From NCBI RefSeq assembly GCF_003931565.1, contig NZ_RRYI01000004.1, forward strand, positions 496,001 to 560,000: 64,000 nucleotides of DNA, in the 5' to 3' direction. The notes beneath the pieces were generated by a model that saw nothing but the letters and a program-made list of their open reading frames with translations, did no database searches and had not been told where the DNA came from. The DNA comes from Caulobacter sp. 602-1. Its GTDB lineage: Bacteria; Pseudomonadota; Alphaproteobacteria; Caulobacterales; Caulobacteraceae. The stretch's first letter is position 1; each line of letters starts with the position of its first letter. Shown piece after piece: positions 8,395-15,599 of this stretch. A program made the position numbers and the translations under genes.

Positions 8395-9589
8395 TCGCGA
8401 CACGGACGAACTCGGCGATCGGCTGGAGCAAAGGCGCGGTCAGGCCCGCGAACGCCGCCACGGCCCGCGCCGCGCGACGGGCCGAGGGCTCCTCGGTCAG
8501 GTCGAAGCTGTTCTCGAACTGCTCGCGCTGGACATGGCAGTAGCCGGCGGCGTGGTCGGTCGAGGCTGTTTCGAGCGCGCTGCCCAACTGATCCACGCCG
8601 TTGATCACGCGGCCCATCTTCCAGTGTCCGAAGTTCTTGTCGTTCTGCCAGTCATGGCCCTGCGGGTTCAGGAAGATGCAGGGACGCGAGCGCAGCAGGA
8701 ACTCGTAGACCTGGCTGCTGGCGTCGCCAAGATAGATGTCGGCGGCCTGGGTGTAGGTCATGGTCGTCGAGGCGCGGCTGCCCAGGTCGATATGGATGTT
8801 CGGCGCGTTCAGGTGTCGCGCCGCCAGGCGACCGGGCCGGTCGATGCGTAGCTTGTCGACGCTGATCGTGAACGGGCGCTCGAACAGCATGACGTGCGGC
8901 GCGAAGATCAGTTGGTATTCGGGGTGGTCGACGAACCAGTCCAGGACCTCGCGGCCGACGGTGAACCACGACGACAGGTGCGGCGAGACGTGGGGGTTGT
9001 ACAGCACCAGCGGACGACCGTCGTTCGGCAGCGGCCGCGTGGGGGTGGCCGAGGCCAGGTCGAATTTCGGATAGCCGACCACCGAGATCGCCTCGGGACT
9101 CACGCCGGTGTCGCTGACCAGTCGCTCGCGGATCTTCGGACCCGAAACCAGCACATGGTCGAAGAGGGCGCTGGCGGGGTCGAAGCCGACCGCCCGGTCC
9201 CCCGCGCCGTGACGCGTGTGGACGATCCTGAGGTTGTCCAGACCGAACTTGGTCTTGAGGATCAGCGAGGTCTTCTCGGCGACCACCAGCACGTCCACCG
9301 AGCGGAAGAAGTCGAGATTGTCGCGGTAGAACAGCAGCTTGCCGGCGGGGAGCAATCGCTCCAGCAACTGGTTCGCAAGCTGGCTGGACCGGCGTGTCAG
9401 GCCCAGTTCCACGACGGGCAGGCCGGCCCGGCCTCCGCTCAATCGCGTCACTTCGGCCGTCAGTCGGGCGTTCGACGTCGCGATGATGATCTCGGCGTCG
9501 AGATTGGCGTCCAGCATCGCCAGGGCGATCGGCAGGCTGTGCGCCACCTGATGGACTTGGTCGTGATTGAAGAGGAAACAAATCCGCAT
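8387..9589 (-). CDS. GT-B-like / CDP-glycerol glycerophosphotransferase-like protein
   Basis: 400 residues starting MRICFLFNHDQVHQVAHSLP, an N-terminal Rossmann strand-loop seen in GT-B enzymes. Later segments RIVHTRHGAGDRAVGFDP, VSGPKIRERLV, VVGYPKFDL and LGDASSQVYEFLLRSRPCIFLNPQ follow the pattern of CDP-glycerol:polyol glycerophosphotransferases and UDP-GlcNAc 2-epimerase relatives: a receiving helix, a GYPKFD turn, then a G-D-x-S-S nucleotide loop. I infer transfer of a polyol-phosphate or sugar onto the glycan whose flippase lies immediately downstream. Moderately sure of the fold, unsure of the reaction. Confidence 0.6.
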   Translation of the reverse strand: MRICFLFNHDQVHQVAHSLPIALAMLDANLDAEIIIATSNARLTAEVTRLSGGRAGLPVVELGLTRRSSQLANQLLERLLPAGKLLFYRDNLDFFRSVDVLVVAEKTSLILKTKFGLDNLRIVHTRHGAGDRAVGFDPASALFDHVLVSGPKIRERLVSDTGVSPEAISVVGYPKFDLASATPTRPLPNDGRPLVLYNPHVSPHLSSWFTVGREVLDWFVDHPEYQLIFAPHVMLFERPFTISVDKLRIDRPGRLAARHLNAPNIHIDLGSRASTTMTYTQAADIYLGDASSQVYEFLLRSRPCIFLNPQGHDWQNDKNFGHWKMGRVINGVDQLGSALETASTDHAAGYCHVQREQFENSFDLTEEPSARRAARAVAAFAGLTAPLLQPIAEFVRVANG

Positions 9590-9673
9590 ACCAGTCTGAC
9601 GACACCGATCGAGCGGAGCCGTACTGGTTCGTGAAAAAAGCGCGACCGTGACGCCGCGCCGCGCGGCGGGACG
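9590..9673. other. short intergenic gap in the glycan cluster
   Basis: 84 bases between two minus-strand genes. A GC-rich inverted stretch (GCCGCGCCGCGCGGCGG near 9654-9670) could fold, but there is no T-run. No gene or recognisable promoter seen. Confidence 0.3.
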
Positions 9674-10588
9674 TCAGGCGGAGCGCCCAGCCTTCGCCCC
9701 GCGCGCGCGGATCTTGCGGGCGATGTCGATCGCCAGGCCACGTGGCGAGACCTTCTGTTGCTTGGCGTCGAACAGGGTCACGGGCCCGCAGGCGGCCAGG
9801 GTATGGCGTCCGCCCGTATAGCGGCCGGCGTCGACGGGGGGCTTGAGGATCGCCGTCGCCTCGGCCTCGAAGCGGTTGGGGGTCAGGACGTTGACGACGA
9901 GCAGGCGCAGGTCGCCGCCGTAGGTGCGGGTGCAGTCCTGAACCGGCAGATGAAGGCGATTTTCGTGGATGAAGGGCGTGCCGCCCGGTCGGCTGCTGGC
10001 CAGATCGATCCGCACCGGATTGCCCGGATGGGGCGTCCAGGGGCCTTCGAGGCGATCGGCGTGCGCCAGGTGCATCTTGCCCTGCTTGTCACGCTGCGCG
10101 CCGTCCGGCGAATAGGCGCACCACCAGCGTCCCTCCCACTGGAAGAAGGTCGGGTCTATGGCGGGGGTGTCGAAGGCGATCTTCGCCACTGGCTCCCAGA
10201 CGTCCGGGAAGCGCTCGGCGCGATAGAGGGTGAAGGTCCCCGATCGAAAGGCCTCCGGCGTCATCCAGGTCTCGCCGTCGGCCTCGAACACGACGGGATA
10301 GGAGAGGTGCCAGGGCTCGCGGATCACCGTCTCGCGGCGGACCGGCCGATAGTCGGAGTCCAGCTCAAGATAGTCGATGACGCCATGCCGCGTGCGGTAG
10401 TCGTAGGCCTCGGCGAACAGGTGTATCCGGCCGTCGCGCCACAGGCCGAACGGGTCCGCCAGAAATCTGTAGGACGGCTCCTCCGGTAGCCAACGCACGG
10501 GGGCGGCGTGCAGGCCCCCAGCCGCGGCGACGGCCTGGATGGAACTCTCGATCACGCCGACGCGCCAGATATCCGCGAATAGGGGCAT
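9674..10588 (-). CDS. glucosamine inositolphosphorylceramide transferase-like beta-propeller protein
   Basis: 304 residues resembling the N-terminal five-bladed, GH43-like propeller domain named after plant glucosamine inositolphosphorylceramide transferase 1. Landmarks are YRFLADPFGLWRDGRIHLFA, HLSYPVVFEADGETWMTPEA, the WEPVAKIAFDTPAIDPTFF stretch, and RPGGTPFIHENRLHLPVQDC. In bacteria this domain appears alone or fused to formyl- or glycosyltransferases in surface-glycan clusters, as here. No signal peptide is evident, suggesting cytoplasmic action on an activated sugar or a lipid-linked glycan. Catalytic role is unproven; domain recognition is fairly firm. Confidence 0.6.
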   Translation of the reverse strand: MPLFADIWRVGVIESSIQAVAAAGGLHAAPVRWLPEEPSYRFLADPFGLWRDGRIHLFAEAYDYRTRHGVIDYLELDSDYRPVRRETVIREPWHLSYPVVFEADGETWMTPEAFRSGTFTLYRAERFPDVWEPVAKIAFDTPAIDPTFFQWEGRWWCAYSPDGAQRDKQGKMHLAHADRLEGPWTPHPGNPVRIDLASSRPGGTPFIHENRLHLPVQDCTRTYGGDLRLLVVNVLTPNRFEAEATAILKPPVDAGRYTGGRHTLAACGPVTLFDAKQQKVSPRGLAIDIARKIRARGAKAGRSA

Positions 10589-10632
10589 GGCTCTGCGCTA
10601 GCGCGAGGGCGCCCCTATTGGCAAGCGCGGGC

Positions 10633-10893
10633 TTAGCGTCCGGCGGACCGCAGGCCTTGAGCCAGGGACTGTGCGGCGATGGCGGCTTGGGTGCGATTGT
10701 GGACGTTGAGCTTGCGCATCAGCGCGGTCATGTGCGCCTTCACCGTGGCCTCGGCGATGCCGAGATCGTGGGCGATCTGCTTGTTCAGCAGCCCCAGATT
10801 GACGCCCTCAAGGACCTTCATCTGGGTCGGCGTCAAAGCGCCCAGCCCGGTCTCGAAGCCTTGGTCCGCGCCGCGGATGTCCATCGTGGTCAT
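10633..10893 (-). CDS. stand-alone LuxR-type helix-turn-helix protein
   Basis: 86 residues consisting almost only of a GerE/LuxR DNA-binding domain: LTPTQMKVLEGVNLGLLNKQ, IAHDLGIAEATVKAHM, and the recognition region TALMRKLNVHNRTQAA. There is no receiver or ligand domain, and the N-terminal 20 residues are too short for one. It lies upstream of, and in the same direction as, the glycan genes, 44 bases from the propeller gene, so it may be the first gene of that transcript and control surface-glycan expression. How it is switched is not visible. Confidence 0.82.
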   Translation of the reverse strand: MTTMDIRGADQGFETGLGALTPTQMKVLEGVNLGLLNKQIAHDLGIAEATVKAHMTALMRKLNVHNRTQAAIAAQSLAQGLRSAGR

Positions 10894-11083
10894 GCGTCAA
10901 CCCCTCTGTCTCGTCCCGGCGCCTCCGTGTTCGGAGGCGCGGCGACCGGCTTCTCGCTGCCGCTGTGAGTCGGCTGGGCCCGGTTCGCTGATTTCGGATG
11001 TTAGCGTTATCTGTTGGACCAATTCAAGCGATTTTAGAAATGTGAGCGTGAACATCGCGTCGGTGTCGTTATATCTCCGAAAT

Positions 11084-11094
11084 CTGTCATACAG
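11084..11094. promoter_or_regulatory. candidate FCD/GntR operator CTGT-CAT-ACAG
   Basis: Perfect inverted repeat CTGT-N3-ACAG, 87 bases upstream of the FCD-type regulator at 11182. The FadR/FCD branch of GntR proteins commonly binds short GT-N3-AC palindromes, so an autoregulatory site is plausible. It lies in the lower-GC part of a 288-base intergenic stretch (10894-11181) that otherwise shows nothing I can name. Function is inferred from position and symmetry only. Confidence 0.35.
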
Positions 11095-11181
11095 GTTTTT
11101 GGGTGGCGCACGGTTGCGGAGCGTGGGGGTTGGCCTCGCGACGCGAATGGCCCGATGGTGGCGTCAACGAAGGGGAGAGCG

Positions 11182-11859
11182 ATGAGCGAAGGCCGCCTGG
11201 CTGATCGGGCCTATACGGGCATCGTCGAGATGATCAACAGCGATGGCCTGGAGGTTGGCGACCGCCTGCCGTCCGAGGCGCGGCTGGCCGAGATGTTCGG
11301 CATGTCGCGCACCGTCGTGCGCGAGGCCCTGGTGCGCCTCGCCGCCGACAGCATCACCGAGGCGCGGCGCGGGGCGGGCTCGTTCATCAAGAACCGGCCG
11401 TCGGACAAGCTGAGCGCCTACATGCCGCTGTCCGAGCTGCCGTCGACCATGGGCAGCTACGAGGTGCGCTTCGTGCTGGAAGCCGAGGCCGCGCGGCTGG
11501 CGGCGGTGCGACGCTCGGCGGAGGAAATGGTGGCGATCGAGGCGGCGCTATCGAGGCTGCGCACCGCCTTGATGTCGAGCGCGCCGGCCCACGCGGAGGA
11601 TATGGCGCTGCATCGCGAGATCGTGCTGGCGACCGCCAACCCGGCCTTCCTGGCCGCCTTCGAGGCGCTGGAGGCCGATGTCGACCGCATCATGCGCGCC
11701 GGCGTCGACATCTCGCGGTCAAGGCCGCCGGAAGCGATCGCCGAGATGATGCGCGAGCACGAGATGATCGTGGAAGCGATCCGAGCGCAGGACGGCGACG
11801 GCGCCGCTCTGGCCATGCGCTGGCATCTATCCAGGGGGCGGAAGCGGCTCATGCCCTAG
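11182..11859 (+). CDS. FCD-family GntR transcriptional regulator
   Basis: 225 residues. N-terminal winged helix: VGDRLPSEARLAEMFGMSRT then VVREALVRLAADSITEARRG, the classic GntR pattern. C-terminal all-helical FCD ligand domain from about residue 90, with RFVLEAEAARLAAVRR, MALHREIVLATANPAF and a late REHEMIVEAIRAQDGDGA carrying the metal-site histidines. The ATG at 11182 follows a strong AGGGGAGAG ribosome site; an in-frame extension upstream lacks one. Such regulators (UxuR/ExuR/GntR types) sense sugar acids. Neighbouring gluconokinase and secreted carbohydrate enzymes fit gluconate or uronate sensing. The 3' end overlaps the convergent gluconokinase gene by 33 bases. Confidence 0.85.
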   Translation: MSEGRLADRAYTGIVEMINSDGLEVGDRLPSEARLAEMFGMSRTVVREALVRLAADSITEARRGAGSFIKNRPSDKLSAYMPLSELPSTMGSYEVRFVLEAEAARLAAVRRSAEEMVAIEAALSRLRTALMSSAPAHAEDMALHREIVLATANPAFLAAFEALEADVDRIMRAGVDISRSRPPEAIAEMMREHEMIVEAIRAQDGDGAALAMRWHLSRGRKRLMP

Positions 11860-12414
11860 GCGCGTGGCGCTGGCTGGCCGAGCGATGGTCTCGAGCCAGG
11901 TCTGCGCCAGGTCCCGCAGACGCTCGGGCGAGGCGGCGGCGTCGAGCGTGAGGATGGCCTCGTCGCTGTCCGGACGCTCCAGGGTGGCCAACTGGCTGTT
12001 CAATAGGCTGGCCGGCATATAGTGGCCCGCGCGCTGGGTGAGGCGGCGCATGAGTTCGTCTGGTTGTGCGTCAAGAAAGACGAACCGCGTGGGCGCCCCT
12101 ATGGCCTCGCGCAGTCGCTCGCGATAGCTGCGTTTCAGCGCCGAGCAGGCCGCCACGACGCCGCCCTGCGTTGTCAGGGACTCCCCGGTGGCCGCGCCCA
12201 GTCGATCGAGCCATGGCCAGCGGTCGTCGTCAGCCAGGGGCTGGCCCGCACGCATCTTGGCGACGGCGCCGCTGTCGTGAAACTCGTCGCCTTCCAGGAA
12301 CGGGCAGTCCAGCGCGCCGGCCAGCAGGGCGCCCAGGGTCGACTTTCCGCAACCGCTGACGCCCATGACGACGACGGCGAAACTGGTGGAGCGTGCTGGG
12401 CGCGATGGCGGCAA
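11827..12414 (-). CDS. gntK: gluconokinase
   Basis: Phosphorylates D-gluconate with ATP to 6-phosphogluconate, feeding the Entner-Doudoroff pathway. About 195 residues. Walker A GVSGCGKST lies near residue 18, followed by LEGDEFHDSGAVAKMRAGQP, a DDDRWPWLD segment, the VVAACSALKRSYRERLR block and GHYMPASLLNSQLATLERP, all GntK-family signatures. I place the start at TTG 12414, because the first beta strand (FAVVV) precedes the first ATG (12366) and the family has about 12 residues before the P-loop. It runs convergent to the FCD regulator, with overlapping 3' ends. Confidence 0.88.
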   Translation of the reverse strand: MPPSRPARSTSFAVVVMGVSGCGKSTLGALLAGALDCPFLEGDEFHDSGAVAKMRAGQPLADDDRWPWLDRLGAATGESLTTQGGVVAACSALKRSYRERLREAIGAPTRFVFLDAQPDELMRRLTQRAGHYMPASLLNSQLATLERPDSDEAILTLDAAASPERLRDLAQTWLETIARPASATRLGHEPLPPPG

Positions 12415-12493
12415 GCGGAGTCCTCGACCGGAAGGTGTCGGAGATCGACACGTCGAGGTTGGGGTTCTAGCGGCGTGTCGACGAGCCGTAACT

Positions 12494-12507
12494 ACGACCA
12501 TGGTCGC
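12494..12507. promoter_or_regulatory. shared palindromic operator, copy 1 (TACGACCATGGTCG)
   Basis: The 12-bp perfect palindrome CGACCATGGTCG lies about 60 bases before the first beta-helix gene. The same 14 bases recur exactly at 18722-18735 in front of the receptor gene. Two identical palindromes before genes of one locus indicate a common regulator, most simply the local FCD/GntR or LacI protein. The central ACC-AT-GGT is unlike the GT-N-AC core of FCD sites and lacks the central CG usual for LacI sites, so the binder is uncertain. Confidence 0.6.
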
Positions 12508-12541
12508 GGTGGGCGCCCACGCTGACCGCTCTATCACTAGT

Positions 12542-12558
12542 CCCAAAGTAGATTTGGG
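12542..12558. repeat. inverted repeat CCCAAA-N5-TTTGGG in leader
   Basis: A six-base perfect inverted repeat with a five-base spacer ends eight bases before the ATG at 12566 and overlaps its GGGGAG ribosome site. It could be a second operator or a weak hairpin masking translation start. I found no second copy before the paralogue at 15600 or the receptor. Confidence 0.35.
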
Positions 12559-12565
12559 GAGCAGC

Positions 12566-15500
12566 ATGAGAGCGATCCTGTTGTCGGCGATCCTGGTGGC
12601 TGCGTGCCCCGTCGTGGCGGAAGCCGCGGCTTCGAATTCGTATCTGCCCAAGGCGCCTGACGATCCTCGGGCGATCACGGTCAAGGGTGTCGGGGACGGC
12701 AAGGCCGACGACACCGACGCCGTCCAGAAGGCCATCGACGCCGCCCGAGACGGCGCGGGTCATGGCCTGGTCTTCCTGCCGTCGGGTCGCTATCGCATCA
12801 GCCGAAGCCTGCTGGTGCCGCCGGGCGTTCGCGTCTTCGGCGTGGGCGCGACCCGGCCTGTGTTCGTGCTGGGCGCCAACACGCCAGGCTTCCAGGACGG
12901 CGTGGGCACGATGGTCGTGTTCACCGGCGGCGACCAGTACCAGGTCGGCGACATCCCCGTGCCGGTGCCGACCGTGCGGCCCGCCACCGCCAAGGTGCGC
13001 GACGCCAATTCCGGCACCTTCTATTCGTCGATGAGCAATGTCGACATCGAGATCGGCGACGGCAATCCGGCCGCGGCCGGGGTTCGCTTCCGGATGGCCC
13101 AGCACGCCTTCCTCAGCCACATGGACTTCCGCCTGGGCTCGGGTTTCGCGGGCGTGTACCAGGCCGGCAACATCATGGAGGACGTCCACTTCCACGGCGG
13201 CCGCTATGGCATCGTCACCGAGAAGACCTCGCCCGCCTGGCAGTTCACCCTGGTGGACTCCACCTTCGACGGCCAGCGCGACGCGGCGATCCGCGAGCAC
13301 GAGGTCGACCTGACCCTGGTCAATGTCGCGATCAAGAATACGCCGGTCGGGATCGAGATCGATCGCGGCTACAGCGACAGCCTGTGGGGCAAGAACGTCC
13401 GGTTCGAGAACGTCTCCAAGGCCGGCGTGGTCATCTCCGCCGAGGACAACGTCTTCACCCAGGTTGGCTTCGACAACGCGGTGGCCTCCAACACCCCGGT
13501 GTTCGCGCGCTTCCGCGACAGCGGCAAGACGGTGACGGGCAAGGGCAAGGTCTATCGGGTCGCCAACTTCACCTACGGCCTGACCCTGCCGGGCCTGGGC
13601 CAAGTGGGCGAGTACAAGACGATCTCCGACATCGCGCCGCTCAAGGCGCTGCCCAACGCCGGCGCGCCGGCGCTGCGTTCCACGCCCCCGATCGGCGAGT
13701 GGACCAACGTCAAGACGCTGGGCGTCAAGGGGGATGGCGCGACGGACGACACCGTCGCCCTGCAGAAGGCGATCGACAGCCATCGCGTGCTCTATCTGCC
13801 GATCGGCTTCTACATGGTCAGCGACACCCTGAAGCTCAAAGCCGACACCGTGCTGATCGGCCTGCACCCAGCCCTGACCCAGTTGGTCATTCCGGATGGC
13901 AATTCCCGTCACGCCGGCGTCGGGGCGGTGAAGCCGATCCTGGAGACGCCGAAGGGGGGCGACAACATCCTGTCCGGCATCGGGCTGTTCACAGGCCGCA
14001 TCAACCCGCGCGCCTCGGCGCTGCTGTGGCGGTCGGGCGAAAAATCGCTGGTCACGGACGTCAAGATCATGGGCGGCGGCGGCACGCCCACCGCCGACGG
14101 CAAGCCGCTGGGCGCGGCCCAGGCCCGCAGCGGCGATCCCGTGGCCGACGGTCGCTGGGACGCTCAGTACCCCAGCATCTGGGTGACCGACGGTGGCGGC
14201 GGGACCTTCGCCAATGTCTGGAGCCCGAACACCTTCGCCTCCGCGGGGTTCTACATCAGCGACACCAAGACGCCGGGCCACATCTACGAGGTTTCGGTCG
14301 AGCACCACGTGCGCAACGAGTTCGTGCTCGACAATGTCGAGAACTGGGAATTCCTGGCGCCTCAGACCGAGCAGGAGGTCGGTGACGGCCCCGATGCGGT
14401 GTCTCTGGAGATCCGCAACTCCAAGAACATCCTGTTCGCCAACTATCACGGCTACCGGGTCACGCGCTCGTACCATCCGGCCGAGACGGCGGTGAAGCTG
14501 TTCAACTCGACCGACATCCGCTTCCGCAATGTCCACATCAACGCCGAGAGCGGCGTGGCCCTTTGCGACACAATAGGCTGCGGCACCTACCTGCGGGCCA
14601 GCAAGTATCCGTTCGAGAACGCCATCCAGGACAAGACCCGCAAGCTGGAGGTGCGCGAGCGCGAGTTCGCGGTGCTGGATGTGAAGGATGACCAGCCGGC
14701 GCCGCCTCCAGCCAATCCGAACGTCAAGAAGCTGGAGACCGGCTTCTGGTCGATCTCGGGCGCGACGGTCGGCGTGGACGGGGCGCTCTATTTCGTCGAG
14801 AAGCGCTTCCAGCGGATCTATCGCTGGACGGCGGCCAAGGGCCTGGAGATCGTCCGCGACAGCTCGCTGGACCCGACCAACCTGGCCGTCGACCGTTCGG
14901 GCAACCTGCTGGTGGTGTCATCGCTGGGGCCGCAAGGCGCGGTCTATTCGATCGATCCGAACGGCCCCAAGGACCAGATGACGATGATCGCGCCGACGGC
15001 CGTCTCCTCGCGCGCCGGGACCAAGACGCTGCTGCCGGTCAACTGGTGGAACAATGGCGAATTCCGCGACCAGTACGACCCGGCCAAGGGCGAGTTCACG
15101 ACCCTGGCCGAAATGTTCGCCCGCGACGTCGGGACACCCAAGGCCCAGGAATACGTCTCGCCCGACGGCAGCGTGGCGCTTCCGGCCTTCCGGGTTTGGC
15201 AACAAGGCCCGCCGGACCATGTCGGCTGGCGCTGGGCAGACAGCCTGCAGACCCACGGCCTGATCGGCGGCGCGGTCGGCGAACGATTGTTCTTCACCAA
15301 CGGCTCGGAGAACAAGACCTATAGCGGCCAGGTGGGGCCCGGCGGGACCCTGACCGACCTGAAGGTGTTCGCCAATCGCGGCGGCGAGAGCGTCGCGGTG
15401 GACGGCCAGGGCCGGGTGTTCGTCGCCAACGGTCAGATCTTCCAGTACGGCGCCGATGGCCAGCCGGCCGGTCGCATCGACGTGCCCGAGCGGCCGCTGC

Positions 15501-15577
15501 AACTGATCTTCGGCGGGGAGGGCGGCAAGACGCTATTCGTCCTGACCCACCATTCGCTCTACGCTGTGAACCCGTAG
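12566..15577 (+). CDS. secreted tandem beta-helix (pectate lyase superfamily/GH55-like) protein with C-terminal propeller
   Basis: 1003 residues with a signal peptide (MRAILLSAILVAACPVVAEA). Two beta-helix modules of the Pectate_lyase_3 type follow. The first starts near residue 30 (AITVKGVGDGKADDTDAVQK, then GLVFLPSGRYRIS); the second starts near residue 378 (WTNVKTLGVKGDGATDDTVA, then RVLYLPIGFYMVSDTLKL). Tandem modules of this kind are typical of GH55 exo-beta-1,3-glucanases. From about residue 720 a propeller resembling SMP-30/gluconolactonase or NHL repeats begins (VDGALYFVEKRFQRIYRW, LAVDRSGNLLVV). It probably attacks a glycan outside the cytoplasm; glycanase or lyase chemistry cannot be decided. 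A paralogue follows 22 bases downstream and a receptor follows that. Confidence 0.78.
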   Translation: MRAILLSAILVAACPVVAEAAASNSYLPKAPDDPRAITVKGVGDGKADDTDAVQKAIDAARDGAGHGLVFLPSGRYRISRSLLVPPGVRVFGVGATRPVFVLGANTPGFQDGVGTMVVFTGGDQYQVGDIPVPVPTVRPATAKVRDANSGTFYSSMSNVDIEIGDGNPAAAGVRFRMAQHAFLSHMDFRLGSGFAGVYQAGNIMEDVHFHGGRYGIVTEKTSPAWQFTLVDSTFDGQRDAAIREHEVDLTLVNVAIKNTPVGIEIDRGYSDSLWGKNVRFENVSKAGVVISAEDNVFTQVGFDNAVASNTPVFARFRDSGKTVTGKGKVYRVANFTYGLTLPGLGQVGEYKTISDIAPLKALPNAGAPALRSTPPIGEWTNVKTLGVKGDGATDDTVALQKAIDSHRVLYLPIGFYMVSDTLKLKADTVLIGLHPALTQLVIPDGNSRHAGVGAVKPILETPKGGDNILSGIGLFTGRINPRASALLWRSGEKSLVTDVKIMGGGGTPTADGKPLGAAQARSGDPVADGRWDAQYPSIWVTDGGGGTFANVWSPNTFASAGFYISDTKTPGHIYEVSVEHHVRNEFVLDNVENWEFLAPQTEQEVGDGPDAVSLEIRNSKNILFANYHGYRVTRSYHPAETAVKLFNSTDIRFRNVHINAESGVALCDTIGCGTYLRASKYPFENAIQDKTRKLEVREREFAVLDVKDDQPAPPPANPNVKKLETGFWSISGATVGVDGALYFVEKRFQRIYRWTAAKGLEIVRDSSLDPTNLAVDRSGNLLVVSSLGPQGAVYSIDPNGPKDQMTMIAPTAVSSRAGTKTLLPVNWWNNGEFRDQYDPAKGEFTTLAEMFARDVGTPKAQEYVSPDGSVALPAFRVWQQGPPDHVGWRWADSLQTHGLIGGAVGERLFFTNGSENKTYSGQVGPGGTLTDLKVFANRGGESVAVDGQGRVFVANGQIFQYGADGQPAGRIDVPERPLQLIFGGEGGKTLFVLTHHSLYAVNP

Positions 15578-15599
15578 GTCGCGGGTGAGGGAGGCTGCC

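Noticed and set aside
12467..14536. 689-codon minus-strand frame opposite the first beta-helix gene
   Set aside because: Shadow of the plus-strand protein; low complexity and no domain.
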